A stretch of 64,000 nt of DNA. Source: Balanoglossus misakiensis (lineage: Eukaryota; Hemichordata). This document shows, in pieces, positions 35,001 to 49,137 of this stretch (positions within the stretch are counted from its first letter, which is position 1; every line of letters starts with the position of its first letter). Where the stretch lies: assembly GCA_040954595.2 (NCBI GenBank), contig CM082578.2:6758001-6822000 (forward strand), in the 5' to 3' direction. The notes beneath the pieces were generated by a model. That model saw only the letters and a program-made list of their open reading frames with translations. It was not told the DNA's origin and did no database searches. Both the position numbers and the translations under genes were made by a program.

Positions 35001-37024
35001 GGAATAAAACGGAAATATCAATCGGTGGCATGCAAAGCACAGAGTCTGAAAAAAGCGCTTGGCGACAGGTGCATGGTTTGGCGATTTGATTCGCTTCCTT
35101 CACTTTCTTGCAACTACAAAGTGTTAATGTAAATGTTGTCCTAAATACGTCTGTCGAATTTTGGATCTTTCCAAGCTGAGGACAGATGGCACAGAAAATG
35201 AAAAAAAAATGCACGGGGGACATTGGTTCCCATTACAAATTAGTCAAGCAGCAATTCAGCAGAAAGTGTTATTTTGACGCAACTATTTATGTCCAAGCTG
35301 GCATTATAGTTTTCCCCAAGTACCCTTTATTTCAGAATTAAGAATATCTTATCCCGTGACAATTTGCATTGTATTTGAAGAGTGGTCCGGACGAGAATTT
35401 GACTTTTGATGAGAAAGGAAAATCGACTCTTCATTTATACTAATCTCAGTTTCTTCCAGCAACTAACGCCATGCTACCTTTACCTTCAAATTCTCGTTGC
35501 AACAGTTATGAGCGATTGAGATGCGCCAAATAACAATGCCGTGGAACGTTTTTTATGTGCGGGCTTTTCAAATGAATTGGGTGGCCCTTCACTCACACAA
35601 CATCATTACACCTTTCCGTCCGAGCATAAAGAACACGCAGTTGACACCGTTACGTAATCAAATGTCAGTCAGGAACGCGGTATGGTCACTTCTCAGCCGC
35701 TGTGACCAGCAACACTTCAAAGCTGAATATTCATGACTTGACTTTTTTTAGAAAATTAGATTCGTATAACCGATCCTCGGTTTAACGCGGGTACCTGACA
35801 GAGCGCGCGCGCGTCACTATCGCGCCATTTAGGTGTGAGAAGTTTGATTTGAGCGGGAAGCTAATACGGGTTATCTACGAGTGTTAAACAGGGATGATAT
35901 GAGCATCGAAGGCGCCAATTTAATTGGAACATTTATTCTCTAGTTCTTGGGAAGGGCGATAATATCATAAATAATTACGCTATGGCGGTTCGTGTTACAG
36001 ATACTCGAATATCATCAAAGTCTAACATGTTAGCGTTAAATGAAGGGTTAGGTGTTAAGCTTGTCCTGCGGTAATTTTACAATTAAGATATTGGATAATT
36101 TACTGGCTTGGCCGCCTAACATATTGCAATGGTTTGAAACGAATGCTATCTCATGATTTGGCGCAATGGGTTATAATACTACGATATTAACATTTGCGGC
36201 ATTTTGGTTGTGAAATTCGGGAGTAGTCTATGGTGCGCTGTAGAATAGCAACGGACCACTGAAGTAATAGCAAATGTCGGTTACTTCTTAGCGGGCTGAC
36301 ATTTAAATCGAAGTACGTTAGCGACAAACCAACGAAAGGAGAGACTTCAAACGAAAACTGCTTTTTTAATAGCGGATACCGTTGGCAGGACGGACAAGAG
36401 GGCGAATATACAAGAGTCAACTGTTGGCAGATCCGAAACAGACGGCGATCCAATCTAAAACTGTCGACCACACAGAGGGAAAAAAAGACCCGCATTATAT
36501 TCAGACAACTTAAATATTTTTCATTCATGAATTTCCTTTTTATCATAATGATGAATACGAGTAGGACAGAATAATCCAGATGTGTTGCTAGTCAACTTTC
36601 GCGCCTTTTCTGTAGGCGTCACCACCCGTCCGTCTATGTTTCAGTCATTAACATGGTGTTTGCTCTTTTTATTAGTAAATGGGGGTATAAATACATTTTT
36701 CTTATAATATCGCGCGAAACGATCAATCAAACATGCTGTACTGGATAATTTTTACAAATCGGGGCAAACGGAAGGCAGAGTTCAACAATATGAGACCTTT
36801 CTTAGGGGGAAATGAAATTCCAATCTCGTTTGTGTATTTAGTGTATGACTAGACAAGACGAGGATCGAAGATTTAGTAGGCAATATGGCAAAGTGAGCAT
36901 AGATGCATTTTAATGCACAAGTTCAAGGTCGCCGCTGCACGGAAAATTAAGCCCATAAATCAAGCTATAAAAGTGAAATAAAACCAGCGCTTCTCGATTC
37001 CCGATCGCGGGTTAATCTGCGCGA

Positions 37025-37067
37025 CGCGAAAACGTCGACACAGTCAACTCGTGTCGACGTTTACGCG
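37025..37067. repeat. Perfect 17-bp-arm hairpin with CpG-rich arms
   Basis: CGCGAAAACGTCGACAC and GTGTCGACGTTTACGCG are inverted copies (one mismatch) around the nine-base loop AGTCAACTC. It lies about 55 bp downstream of a TATAAAAG box on the + strand. The arms are too short for a typical animal pre-microRNA. A binding site for a dimeric factor or a small structured RNA are both possible. Confidence 0.85.
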
Positions 37068-40000
37068 AAGACACTACGGTTCCTGTGCGAACTGAAAAAT
37101 CTGTTGGCGGCAAACCGATCGATTTCTTGTTTGTGACCTTCACAGATCCGCGGTTTGTTAATTAGCATTGAACCGCGGACGCTTGTTTTTTGAGAAGACG
37201 TGGAGTCCGTTTAACAATTGATGACGACGCTGTTTGACTTTAACGTTCCCTCCGAACCGATCCATCGCGGGATTTGTGTTTCGCTATACAGATTTTGACG
37301 GGCGCAAACATCGAAGACGTGCGCGACTTCCGTGCGAGAAATGATTTAAAATAGCACGCGCGCGCATGTACATGCCAAATCCCTACAGCTGCCGCGAAAA
37401 TCGCCACAACTGCTGCAACGCTTGGGGTTCCAAAAATATCGATCGAGTGTGGCCAACCAGAAAATAATAAAGCAAATAAACCCGACACTTCAGTTGGTAT
37501 TCACCCGCCGAAAAACACGGGGATGGTGTTTACACTGGAGACATTATACTGTGGATCGGAACACAACCTACCTCACCGAGCTGTCTAATACAGCACATGA
37601 CATCACAACAAACTGGGCGATTTTGCCCTCAAAGCTTAACAAATGCAGAAATACAAATTAAGTTTCAAATATTACACAGTTTGCATAATAACAATAGGGG
37701 TGTACAAAAGACGACACAATAAAAAGGTAATTACAACAATATGGCGTCCACCTAATACGGCCTATGCGTTTGTCGTCATTTTTAATTATTCAAATAGATT
37801 AACATAATGGTGGGGGAGAAACTGTGGGGGTACACCGTTTGCGAATATTGAAACTGTACAATATGCCTTTTCATTGTACTACGCGAAAATGTCAGAATAG
37901 TAAGACTAATCTTGGTCCATTGGCTTCCAGCGGTCTTGACAAACTTGATTGGAAACATTTGAAAACAGTTATCGATGAAAGGCCGGTCATACCATAAACT
38001 ACAGTTGTGTATAATCGCGCCATCTTCTTACGGTACAGAAACGGAAAATAAATGTTACCACAGCGACGAAACCAACGACATACTTTGCGTTTAACTTCGG
38101 CGAAATGAAATGCTCCATGGACCACCAGAAAGCATGGCTACCCCCTTCGAATTCTCTGCCCTTTATGCACGGTATAGCAAGTTGTCTCCAATTTTTTTCA
38201 AGACCATCGGAAACGTCCGGTCTATATTACATACTGTTACATGTGAAATGAGTATTAGCGGGCAAATACAAGAGTACATTTGTGTGCTTTTGTCACCGAC
38301 AGTACTCCCGGCACTCATATAGCAAGTGTTTGTGAATTACTACTCGGTGAATTTCAACCACTTTCTCTGCCAGACGACTGTGTCGGACAAGTGCAGAAGG
38401 GTTGTCGTGTTCTTGATTCAGATTCTTTTCTTTGTGTTGATACCTTAAGACACGTGAGGCAACGTGAGGGATCGAGTGAAAGGGACATAAAAAACAGATT
38501 GATGCCTTTATGTCAGTTCTGAAGGTCAAGCGGTGAATGTTACCTTGCCGCTTACGGGCGAGGATGAAGAAACGCCACACCATGCAATGTTTTCAAAAAA
38601 TGCTAAATGACTTCTAATGGTATGTTTTCTTCCATAACCGATTTTCTTGGATTGCAAACTTCCTTTGAAAAGAATACATATCAGTCTCCGTCCCTCAGTC
38701 AGTCTCTCTCACCCTCCCTCCTCTCTCCTCCTCCTGTTTCTCTCTCTCTCTCTTAACACATTAATACGAGGGTTTGGAAAAAAGGGTTGCATTTATAATA
38801 CATGTAGTTGATTAAATGATTTGATATGATCAAATATGCAAATACACACTGAAGGAAAACAAAGATTTGTTGCAATACATTATCCTGGCAACGTTTTAAA
38901 ACAAACAACTAACTGCAAGCCTGTAGAGATGCTAATGTTTTATTGTTCATATTTCCTTGTCGTTGGGGCTAGGGGCCTGCCGAGTTGAATGCGCCTAAGC
39001 GTTGATGTTCACTTTTGAGAAAATACCATTTCCATTGATATTAGATTTTCGTCAAAAACTCTTGCAGAAAAGATTATTTGAAAATAAAAGCATATGATTA
39101 GTACCAACTCCGACATGTCCACCCAAATGCATTGCAACGGCTGGTGCATGTAATACATGTAGTTGGACTATACTGGACAATAAAATACTACGTTATGCAT
39201 TGTACTTGGGAGTTAGAATACCAGAGAAAAAACAGCTCATAAAATATTATTACATGTATTCAGTTTAAATTTGATCTTAAGTATATGGGTTTTTGTAATT
39301 TGTAAACGTTGGAGTAGTTTATTATCGTGTTTTTGGAATATAACAATTACAAAAAAAAATGTTTCAAAACAGGAACAGAGCTCTGAGGGCAATTGAGGGA
39401 AATGGTCATAAAATGTATGTTGATGAGTTATGTTTTTAGTTATCTCACAGACATGGGTGTGATTTTTACGACGAGGATAATCTATGGGGAAAGTTTATTT
39501 CCCTGTACATACTAGTATATAGTCTGACACCATGCGGGCCTATGATCTCGGGGAAACCGTTACAGGTGTCTCCAAACACTTGACGAGGAAATCAACACTT
39601 CTGGCGTTGCGATGCATTTTTGTATTTTGGGGGGCAATTACGGTTTTCACGTGAACTTTTTTGGTCTTTATCGGTGCATTTGCTTTGACCAAAGGCAAAG
39701 ACGGGGGGGCTTCGGGAATGAAGGTGCGAGCTGCGTGTACATAGAAAAATAGCGTATAGCAACACGGGGAACTCATTGCTCTATTGCGTGTTTAGCGAAG
39801 GGTGGGCCGTACGTTGTAGTACCGTGGCCATTGGTTGAATGCGCATATTAATGAAACTGGCAGCATTTGCCCGCGGGGTTCAAGTTGTCAACACTTGGGT
39901 ATAAATAGGAGCCAGGACACAGTGCTAAAACATTGGCTTGTTTTCCCGCGGCGTCCAGTCACGGGGCGCGTCATTCGCGGAGCTTCGCCGGCGGGGTGTC

Positions 40001-40234
40001 ATTCTCTCACGCGGCTGTACATGTTGGAACGCCCAGCGCGTAATTGTTGGGCTCCCGCCATGTTTCTCTCCACAGCCCTGCCAGCCAGTTATGCAAACTG
40101 GGCAAAGCTATGCATTGTCTTTGCATACCACGGGAGTTGTATGACAAGCTGCTTCAACAGGAGATTACGGGCGAAAAAGCGTCAAATTGAAACGCTATGT
40201 TTACTGTCCCGGCGGCGAGTGAAGTAGGTCGAGC

Positions 40235-40618
40235 ATGATGGAATCACTGCTACCTGTATTACGCACTCTGTTCCTCGCTGCCTCGATCCATGCACAAACG
40301 CGTTTAATTTGCGGAAGAGTTTCGTCGCGTTTCGTTATTTCCCCCCGTGCAGTTTTGACAGTGACTCGCACTCGGGTAATCACTTCAATTTTGAATAAAA
40401 GCAAAAAGGGGATAGAATTGCTTCCCTTTGACGAAAACAATAGACCGCTGAATAAGCGTAGCATTCCAGCGCTGACTGCGCCGATTTTTTTAGGGACCGT
40501 GTTTGAATCGACGGCCAGGCTTTCCTCGGATTGCCACGGTAGATTTGCTTCGCTTATCGTCTTTCAGACTCGCTATACACTTATTCATTCAGTTCAATAT
40601 AGTTTACAGAAAATCTAA
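40235..40618 (+). CDS. Uncertain 127-codon open frame with signal-peptide-like start
   Basis: Not recognised. The frame begins with two Met codons and a hydrophobic start (LLPVLRTLFLAASIHA), resembling a secretion signal with an Ala-x-Ala-like cleavage site near residue 20. The rest is basic and has no domain I know. A TATAAATA box lies 330 bp upstream at 39900. No clear poly(A) signal or homologue supports it, and frames of this length arise by chance in CpG-rich DNA, so it may not be a gene. Confidence 0.15.
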   Translation: MMESLLPVLRTLFLAASIHAQTRLICGRVSSRFVISPRAVLTVTRTRVITSILNKSKKGIELLPFDENNRPLNKRSIPALTAPIFLGTVFESTARLSSDCHGRFASLIVFQTRYTLIHSVQYSLQKI

Positions 40619-43600
40619 TCACAGATGCCTTTCCCCCTAATTTGTAAAGATAACAAAATTTGACGGCAGTGTATTCAAAATTCAAATTAAAAACGGCAAC
40701 ACGCATGCAAAGCTACAAGCTGACTCCGCGATGGCCACTCAAAATTCATTGTCGAATTTCGATGTCCGCCGATGTATAATCATGTTTTCCCGGTCTGGTT
40801 GGGGCAATTTTGTGAAAATTCCTTCTTGTGGGTGATAATACATAGGAAATGAAGGACGCCCATGTCGAGTGGAAATCCCAGACCACGGGAATGTCAACCA
40901 CGGTAACGAATTCAAATAGCTGGATGCCGCGTGGAATCCATCAGTTCTTATATCATTTCAAAATTGGAATACCGTCTCTACTTTTCCTCTTAAGCTTGAG
41001 GTCACCAAAAAGACGTCAAAATGTATAATTTTATCTCGCCGCTCAGTGACATGGTCTGTCAGTGGGTCATTTCTACACCTGGTCGAGTTTTGGTTCGGAT
41101 ACCGCGGCGTGAAAGGCATGCGGCACACGGTCGAATTTTGTAGCGATATTATATTTCATCATACCGTTTAAGTATATCGTTAAACATATACGATTTGTTA
41201 CATAGAGTTTCCATGGCAGCAGAAAGAGGAGAGAAAATGTATCACTGATGCGGGAGCCTTCAATCTGGGAGGCCAAGAGGACAGCGTGGCATCAGCCTCG
41301 TCACTGTCACCGTTTTCTAGGTCAGTCGGGCGACCGACAGAAACGGAGAAATGCGCCGGTTTTTTGCAACTGAATAAACCGCGCTCGGAGACCAGGGCGT
41401 GACGTTCTGACCCGTGATTACAGTCTCACAATGTGCTCGAGATGTCCTCCATGAACTGCTCGGAGTGTGGAGTTCTCTTCTAACCGGGGGTTAAATAAAT
41501 AAGGTGCTGACCTATGCAAAGGAGATGCCGTTATGCGTTAGCCAGCCGTGATGGACACGGTGAAGAGCGGATTACAACGCGACCTCTTACCTGTTACGGC
41601 TTGACTATACTTGGCACTTCATCTCTTGTTCCGAGGATTCACACCATCCGTGGATATATGTCCATCTCCTGGCGACGCACCCTTTCTTCGGAGTGCGGCT
41701 TTCAATAGACGGCTCTCTCTGCGGAAAGAAAAACGGAAGCCCCACAAATGCAGCCGCCATGACGGACAGCACAGGGCTTCCCATCACGCTATCTGAACAG
41801 CTGTATCGGACAACGTGGCAGATCTGCCTCCTGTGCACATGTACGGGAATCGCGGCCTCCACGTTGAAACGCGCCTGCCTGCCACCACAGTGCTACCGTG
41901 TTACGCGTTCCACTGGAAACTCCCTTTGATTGGGCAAAGGGATCTCTCGGCGGCCCGTTGCCCATTTGATTTTGTTGCTGTTGCCAATCGCCTGGAAGGT
42001 TGAAACAGTGTCTTCTGGAGCGACCTAGGGGGGATACAGCGCATCACAATGCCACTAACGAATTTTTAAATAGCATAAGCTAATGCCAGCGCGCCGGTGA
42101 TATATATTTACACCGCGCGTTCATTTGCATGTGCGGATGCCAGTTGATGCCGTGCTTGCGCGTGATTGTATTGGGGGGTTACATAAAAAGGTGAATCGCC
42201 ACATACGAACCAATTGCCTGCTCTTATTGGACAACACTTTGGCGCCATCGTGGGTTAAATTTGACTGAACTGGCTCGTAAAAAAGGGGGGCGAAAATCCT
42301 GACATCAGCCCCGGTTCATCAGACAATGAACCCCTGCGAATGACTTCATAGATTATACATGCGGCCTTTGCATTTTGATACAATGGGCCATCACACCCGA
42401 ATTGACCAATTCAAGTGTGACGTTTGCCCCGGCCCATTCACTGCTAAGCTAAAGCAACAGGGCCCCATACAAATGTTTATTCCGATCTTTTTTGCCGTCA
42501 GACTAAAATAAGCAAAAGACTCATGCGTGTTCAACAAACACAAGTGCCGGTACAGGTTACTAGAGTAAATAAAAGGCCCCGTGCATAAAGCATACTCCAA
42601 ATTGATTCCAGCTCTCCAGCGAATTTTTTTTCACGTTAAACACATTACGCCCATTGTCTTTATGATAAATTAGGTACCTCAGCTTTCTTTGAGACTAATC
42701 GTTAGCAATTGTCTCCTGTCCCTTTGTCAGTTTTTCGCGATTTTAAATATTTGAAGCACCCCATGCTGAGGGGGGCATTTCCCTCGTCAATGGGGGGGGG
42801 GGGGATTGCTACCCACTCACACGGTCCACGATACCAACTGCAAAACCGACTCGCGCGCAACAAGGGGTTAGGGCTTCCTCCCCCGACCTGGTTAAACCGT
42901 TAAGGGTAATTTCTCTTGGTCCTCCCTGACACGACGAGATTGACTGGGATGTAAAAAAGTTACTTTTATCAACATTAAACAAAACGATATTCATTCAATA
43001 TTTATCCGAGTTTTCACAAAGGAGGAAAAACTCTCCTAATGGAGGCCTGCATGAAAAGCGTGGATGATTCATATCGTACGATTAAAAGCACAGCGGAAGT
43101 TTCCAGACAGGTGCCGCAAAATCGGCTCACCGCAAAAAATTTCGCGCCAACCGTGTGGCAGCTGCGGGCATTTCACCCGACTAACCCCCACGATTTCTGA
43201 CAATTATACAAAATTAATTGATCGCGCCTATGATTCTACTTAGATAATTGTTGAAAATGCAACTTTCCATCAGTGTTTTTTTTTCTCCCCACTTTTAATA
43301 CAAAACTTCTGTTTTCCTGTTATTTCACTGTTTGCCCTGCCATGTCTCAGCCCTCGAAGTTTTCCCTTTGATCACAGAATGTCCACTTTCTGCGACGTTC
43401 ATCGATTCCAATCTCAACATCGACCAAACCCCGACATAACCGAGATAAATTAGCAACCGCTTTCTGAACGCAGCGATTTCGATTGTTGACCGAAGAAAAG
43501 CGGGAGGTATAAATGGCGCCATTATCGCGACCAGTCCATCGTTTTCGAAGAGCCGCTTTGTTTCTTAATATCACCCACCAGAAAGTAAATATGCATTTTC

Positions 43601-45782
43601 CCGCCAAAATCGGCGGACTAAATGAAAAGCTAAGTACATGTCGCGATAAGGGCCGGTATTTGTAATTTTTGTAATATTTCCCATTTTAATCTGTTCTGTA
43701 AATCTACCGTGGATTCTGCTTCGTCTTCCCAACATAGCCCATGTATGAATAATTGTGATTGTTGAAAAAAGGACTCAAGTCCGGACTTGAATGAATTTGT
43801 CAACAATAACAACGGTCACAACACGTATATATGACTTGTCGATGAACGGAAAACTGAATATTTGGCGTACTACAGGGAGGTGTTCAAGAAATTGCACTTG
43901 GATTTGGAACACAAAACAAATAATACTGAAAATAGCCAGAAGTTAAAGATACCACCTGTCCTTTAAAACGAAAGTGTGCCTTTCCTCACTGAGCTACTTG
44001 CAATAGGCGGGACACTATTGTCGGACAAAAAAAAAGGAATTTGGCATTCCACTGAGGCTGACCATGGTCCGGATGTTATCAGCTTTCCCTGATTAAATTT
44101 AACTCCAATCGGACGAATTGATGCCAGTTGAAATTTTTAAGGATAGGGTTCTTAAAAATGGCAGAATGTCATTTGGATCCTATCAGCTGTCGTTGACAAC
44201 TTCTGATATTTAGGGACAATTATTATCCCAGTAAAAATGAGCTAAAATAATAAACGGTATTTTTCACCCTTCTCTGAGCTACAGGTGATTTTTTTTGCAA
44301 TTGTATTGCCGGCTGACTATATTAATTTGCATATTACGTACACAAGCCGAAAGAACCCATTGCGTCATCGTATTAGTTCATTTAGAGGGTTAATTTTGTT
44401 TGCCTTTCGTTTTTTTGTACATGCAAGCGTGTAGTACTAATCACTTCAATAATAAAATTAAACTAGAAGAAATCATAATTTTCCCAATGAGACACTAGCT
44501 CATTAAGCAAAATGCTTTTAGATTTTTTTGGAGGGATAATGGATATAAGGTTCGGCGGCACAGATTCCATACGTTGGAAAATCAGTCTGACTCGAGCGTT
44601 GGCTCGATCGTTGTGTGAGTTTTTCATTAGATGATACGTTTTATTGTATCGCTATTATAGGTTGGGGTTGTAACCGCTGGAAAGCCAAACTTGCATATGC
44701 GTGTCATGAATCGCATTTTTTAAAATGAATTAATTGACTGCGGCTATAAATTATTCATGTCGCCCGATGCCCCGGCTTCTGCGCAGCTACTGAAAGTGCG
44801 CACGTTCGCATCTACATGTTTCGCGGCGCGAGGAATGCCATGGCGACTGACGCAGTGTTCGCCAATCTGGGTCGCCTTGGCGACGGGAGTCGGGTCCGGA
44901 ATCCAGATGGACGCACGCGCAAGAGCTTGAATGCTAAGTTGAAAGTTGGCGCCCAGATTCAGGCGGAGCTGATGCTGCCGCGATAAATGAAGTGTCGTCA
45001 GAATAAGAAAACATATCAACAAAACTGATCTCAAAATTATCAACTATTTTTAATATGACGCCCGGCCCCCTTTTTAATAAATAAAAAATCCTCCACCGAT
45101 TCATAGCTACTCTCTCCGCGATCCTCACCCTGTCTTACACCACTGTCTCTACCTGCACTGATCTCACCCCCGACCCCGGTCACGGAGGGGCAGGTAAATA
45201 CTAGCCTTGTAATTGAGTGAATAAACGTTCAGAAGACACGGAGGGATGAGCCAAATAATAAAACAGACACGGGGGATAAAATGTACATCTCTGGCCATGT
45301 TATGGCGTGAGCGATGGTAACATTAATATTACAACTGGAAATCCTAACGGTGCTCGGTCGTCATTACCTCTGATCAAGGCACGTGATTGATGATCTGAGA
45401 GCTTTATGTGACTCGTAAGATCGCGTGAAAACGCAGTAATGGCCCAATATAAACCAAGCATATGGTGGCAGTACCAAAAACATTACGACTATCCATCCAT
45501 TCCTTCCGTGTCGCAATCGGCGCGCGGACGGCCGCCGATGCTGTGCACGTCACGTCAGCGGGCCCCCGGAAGCCGCACAAACCACAAGCGTGCCACGTCG
45601 ATAAACGAGATTCGTTTTTGTCTTCTACAATTAGTCCAATGAAAGGGACTGGAGACTAATGTCTGGGAAAATATGTCTGCCCGATGATGCGAGCGTCCAT
45701 TCGCATCTTACCATTAATTATGAATTTACCGTAGCCGAAAATTCACATTTAATGTTTGGAGGTTTTATATGATGTTCGACAG

Positions 45783-45868
45783 AAACAAGAGAGACAGATA
45801 GATATCTAGACAGACGGACAGACAGACAGATACAGAGAGAGGGAGACAGAGAGAGAAATGGAGACAAA
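45783..45868. repeat. Purine-rich GACAGA/GATAGA tract
   Basis: Imperfect repeats of GACAGA, GACAGACGG and GAGAGA run for about 85 bp. It is low-complexity DNA. Confidence 0.85.
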
Positions 45869-48800
45869 GAACGATATTAGTCACTGATAAAAAGATGACA
45901 GCCCAGAGAAAGATTTTAACCAGGCATTTGAACTGTTTGATGTGCATGGTGAACAGATAAAGGCAGAGCGGCGATTATCAGATAACTAATATTAGATGAA
46001 AACGCAGGAAACGAAGAGAATTCATAACGCTGTGCGGTATAGACAGTCAGGTGAAACATACCGGGAATAAAAGCTACGTCTATCGGTGAGCGCACCCTCT
46101 TATTAAGTGGATGGTATGGAGCGTTTACTGAGATGGGCGAGAAGAGAAACAAACGGCTCGTGGTGATCCCTCCTCCGATTGCCGGTGGCAACGCGCCTGG
46201 CACGCGGCTCTGCAAGAAATCCCGAACGCGGAAGCTTTCCACCCAACCGCTAACTAATTAATGAATGCACTCTCTGTAAATTGGAATAATTGCCAGGCAG
46301 GGCACGCTGGAGCTATAAAAAACACACAAGCGTCAATATCGTCGGTGTGGTGTGACTCGGCATGGCATGGCATGCGCGGGGTCATCACGTGGTGATTCTG
46401 TAGTCTTGCGTGGAGGGAAGACAAACGGATATGACAGTCAACAGCTGCGAGACGCGGCGTTGTCGATGCATCACCGAGGTTCGTCATCATCATCCCCGGC
46501 GGCGCGGTGGTGCATGCACGCCCCCTGGGTACAAAATAAACCGAAACAGGTACACGTCATCGTGTATTCACGAACTGCACTAGCTCGAAAGTCTCCCATG
46601 ACCGATACCGAGTGACACACGGCCTCCCCTGGGTACGGCGCCCACCTGTAAACCCAGACCGCCGGACAGAACGTGCCGAACGCGAGAGAACTTTACATTT
46701 ACGTGAAAAAAAAATGGGAATCAGCAGCCATCATGTCCGCATACATGCATTTTGAAGTACATGGGTATGATTTTCAATCGAGGGTTGGGGCTCGCTGGAA
46801 TTTTCATTCACCCGGTTGCCTACAATCAGTATCATAAAATTATTAGACAAACATTTGGAAATGGTTGTCGTGTGTGTATTTGAGTTCTTCGCTTGTTTCC
46901 CAAGGAAAAATACAGAACATCGTTATTTGTTTTTAATTATTAATATTTCTTGTTGGGGCTACAAGCGTAAAATAGGTAGAAACGTTTTCTCTCGACAGTA
47001 ACAGCCTTGTACGTTCTATGGTGACACTTCTAGAGGACAGAGAAATCTCGATCACATCACGGAGAGCAACTTCTTTTGAAAGTCAAGGAGTGCAAACTAC
47101 GAACACCTTGCAAATTATCACATTGTTCTGTGGCATGTAAGCTTTGCATAAAGCACTCTAACAAACGCTAGTCAAAATTCCTGAAATACTAAACTGTTCC
47201 GTAGCCGTTGTCGCTTGATTTGCATACAGTGAGGTCTTTTTTCGTCCTTTCCCAAGAATTGATTTAACACTACACCCCAAACATGTGTCAGTGATGGTAC
47301 CTGATATTTGTTTCTCTTGGAAGACATCTTGCGGTCGTCTTTAATGTTGACTTCCCGCCAAGGACCAAGGTGATACTAGAACCGCAATATATAAATGTGG
47401 GAATTCTGACGCCTCTAGCCTTATCATCAGAAAATTCACCACTTCTTTATATGTTTTTACTCTAATGGTGAAAGCCCGTTGAGAAACTATAAGGAACAAA
47501 GTCTTCGGGGGCGTCCAATTGACTTGTCTTCTTACATTGTCTTATAATATTTAAGAGACTGCAGATCTTTTTAAAAAATCCCAAGAAGCCGTTCTTTATT
47601 GCCTGTAGTCTCTTAGTGCTCAATGTTTTCACAGAATTGCCTTTCTCACGGGAAATAAACAAAATGTTGAATATGTCGAGAGGTTTTATCTCAGATTATT
47701 AATGTGAAAGAAAGACATTGCAGACCTGAATTACCGGTGTACCGGTGTGATTTTAATCCCCACTTTGATTTTTGTGTCTCTCTATACGAATAAGGTTGCA
47801 TACGCTTTGTTTGATATCCAAAATATACGAGCGTGTAAAGACAATATGTCGACATAATCCAATGTTCGTTTAGTTTCGTTGTAATTTTGTTTAGTCACAA
47901 GAAATTTTACAAAGAAGTGATTCGATAGTAACTCATCAAAGAAAAGTTATACATGTACTGAAAAAGAATCACCAGGGAAAATATGCAGACGTTTATACTT
48001 TTTTTTGTAAAGATTCTTATTGGAATCTAGTAAAGAGTGTACAAAAAATCGCATGTTACAATTTGCCAATGTTGAGACAGACACTGAGGAAATATCTCAC
48101 GTCACTGCAAAAGTTAAAAGCAACAAACTATACGGTGTTTAAAACTATTATGATTTGATAACAGCAGTATCATGTTTTATTTTACTGGTCGATATTCCTC
48201 TTCGAACAACAAGACGAAAACGCGAACAAAGAACCACAGAGCGAAAAAGCGAATTTTTGTACAGCATAAAGGGATTACAGGTGCGTGGAGACAAAACACG
48301 CCGAGATGTCGTCTCGATCTCGCGCGCGCGGCAAGTCGGGATTGCAAAAGGCCGCGAAGATAGTGAGGACTGGACAAACCTTTGCCGCCTTGGATAAGTG
48401 CCCGATCATCTAATTCAATCAGCGATAATAGGCGGTCTTCGTCTGTGGCGGAAACACTACTGTACGCGTCAAATACAAGTTGAATTGTGTTGGATTCCGT
48501 TGGAACGGCGCATCGGAAGTGTCTAATGACGCCCTGGCATCTAAAAAGTAGCCTAATAATACTCGCGTCGGTTTCCGAAATGTTTGGGACAGACGAAATA
48601 CTAGTAACTAAAGGGTGGTTATGCCAGAACAACATAGCAATGTTCTTTGTTTGCTGCCTTCTTATCGATGCCTGTCGTCAGACAGCCTATACATATTGTA
48701 GCTCTGGTACATTTTTTTTATCTCCGAGTATGGACGGTTTCTTTCTTCCATGTTTTAAACATGGTTAGCTGCAGCTAGCTTTTCTTAGATATTTCCCTCC

Positions 48801-49110
48801 AAATGTTCTTTCCTCGGCCCGCGGGAGAAATGATACTGTACAAGGTACAAGCGAACAATCACCGATAATCAGAAGCTTTCAACATTTCCAGGTTTGTAGC
48901 AACAAGGCACTTGAACCAGAAACACAGAGGTGCAAGATGTTTTCGTATTTCTGTCCCCGGACCCAAAGGCTTTCAGTAGTGTAGGGTTCAACCTGTTGAA
49001 ATCAGACGACTGCAGTGACCACGCTGTGCAAATTCTGGTCACTTTTCGCGCCAAAACCTACCGTGTTAACGAATATATTTGCAGCAAATGATCGCATTTA
49101 TAAACTAGTA

Positions 49111-49137
49111 CATATATATATATATATATATATATTT
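49111..49137. repeat. (AT)n microsatellite
   Basis: A run of about 13 AT dinucleotides. Confidence 0.95.

Larger units (their letters stand above)
32001..45000. other. Non-coding interval, central part of the gene desert
   Basis: No gene could be identified. It contains a GAC/AAC trinucleotide run (about 32608-32640), a C-run at 33203-33215, TATAAAAG at 36966-36973 followed by a perfect hairpin (37025-37067), an inverted pair TCCGCGGTT/AACCGCGGA (37147-37179), a pyrimidine-rich tract (38697-38756), TATAAATA at 39900-39907 and CpG-dense sequence around 41500-42150. The mixture of CpG-rich unique sequence without repeats resembles developmental regulatory DNA, but this is inference. Confidence 0.4.
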
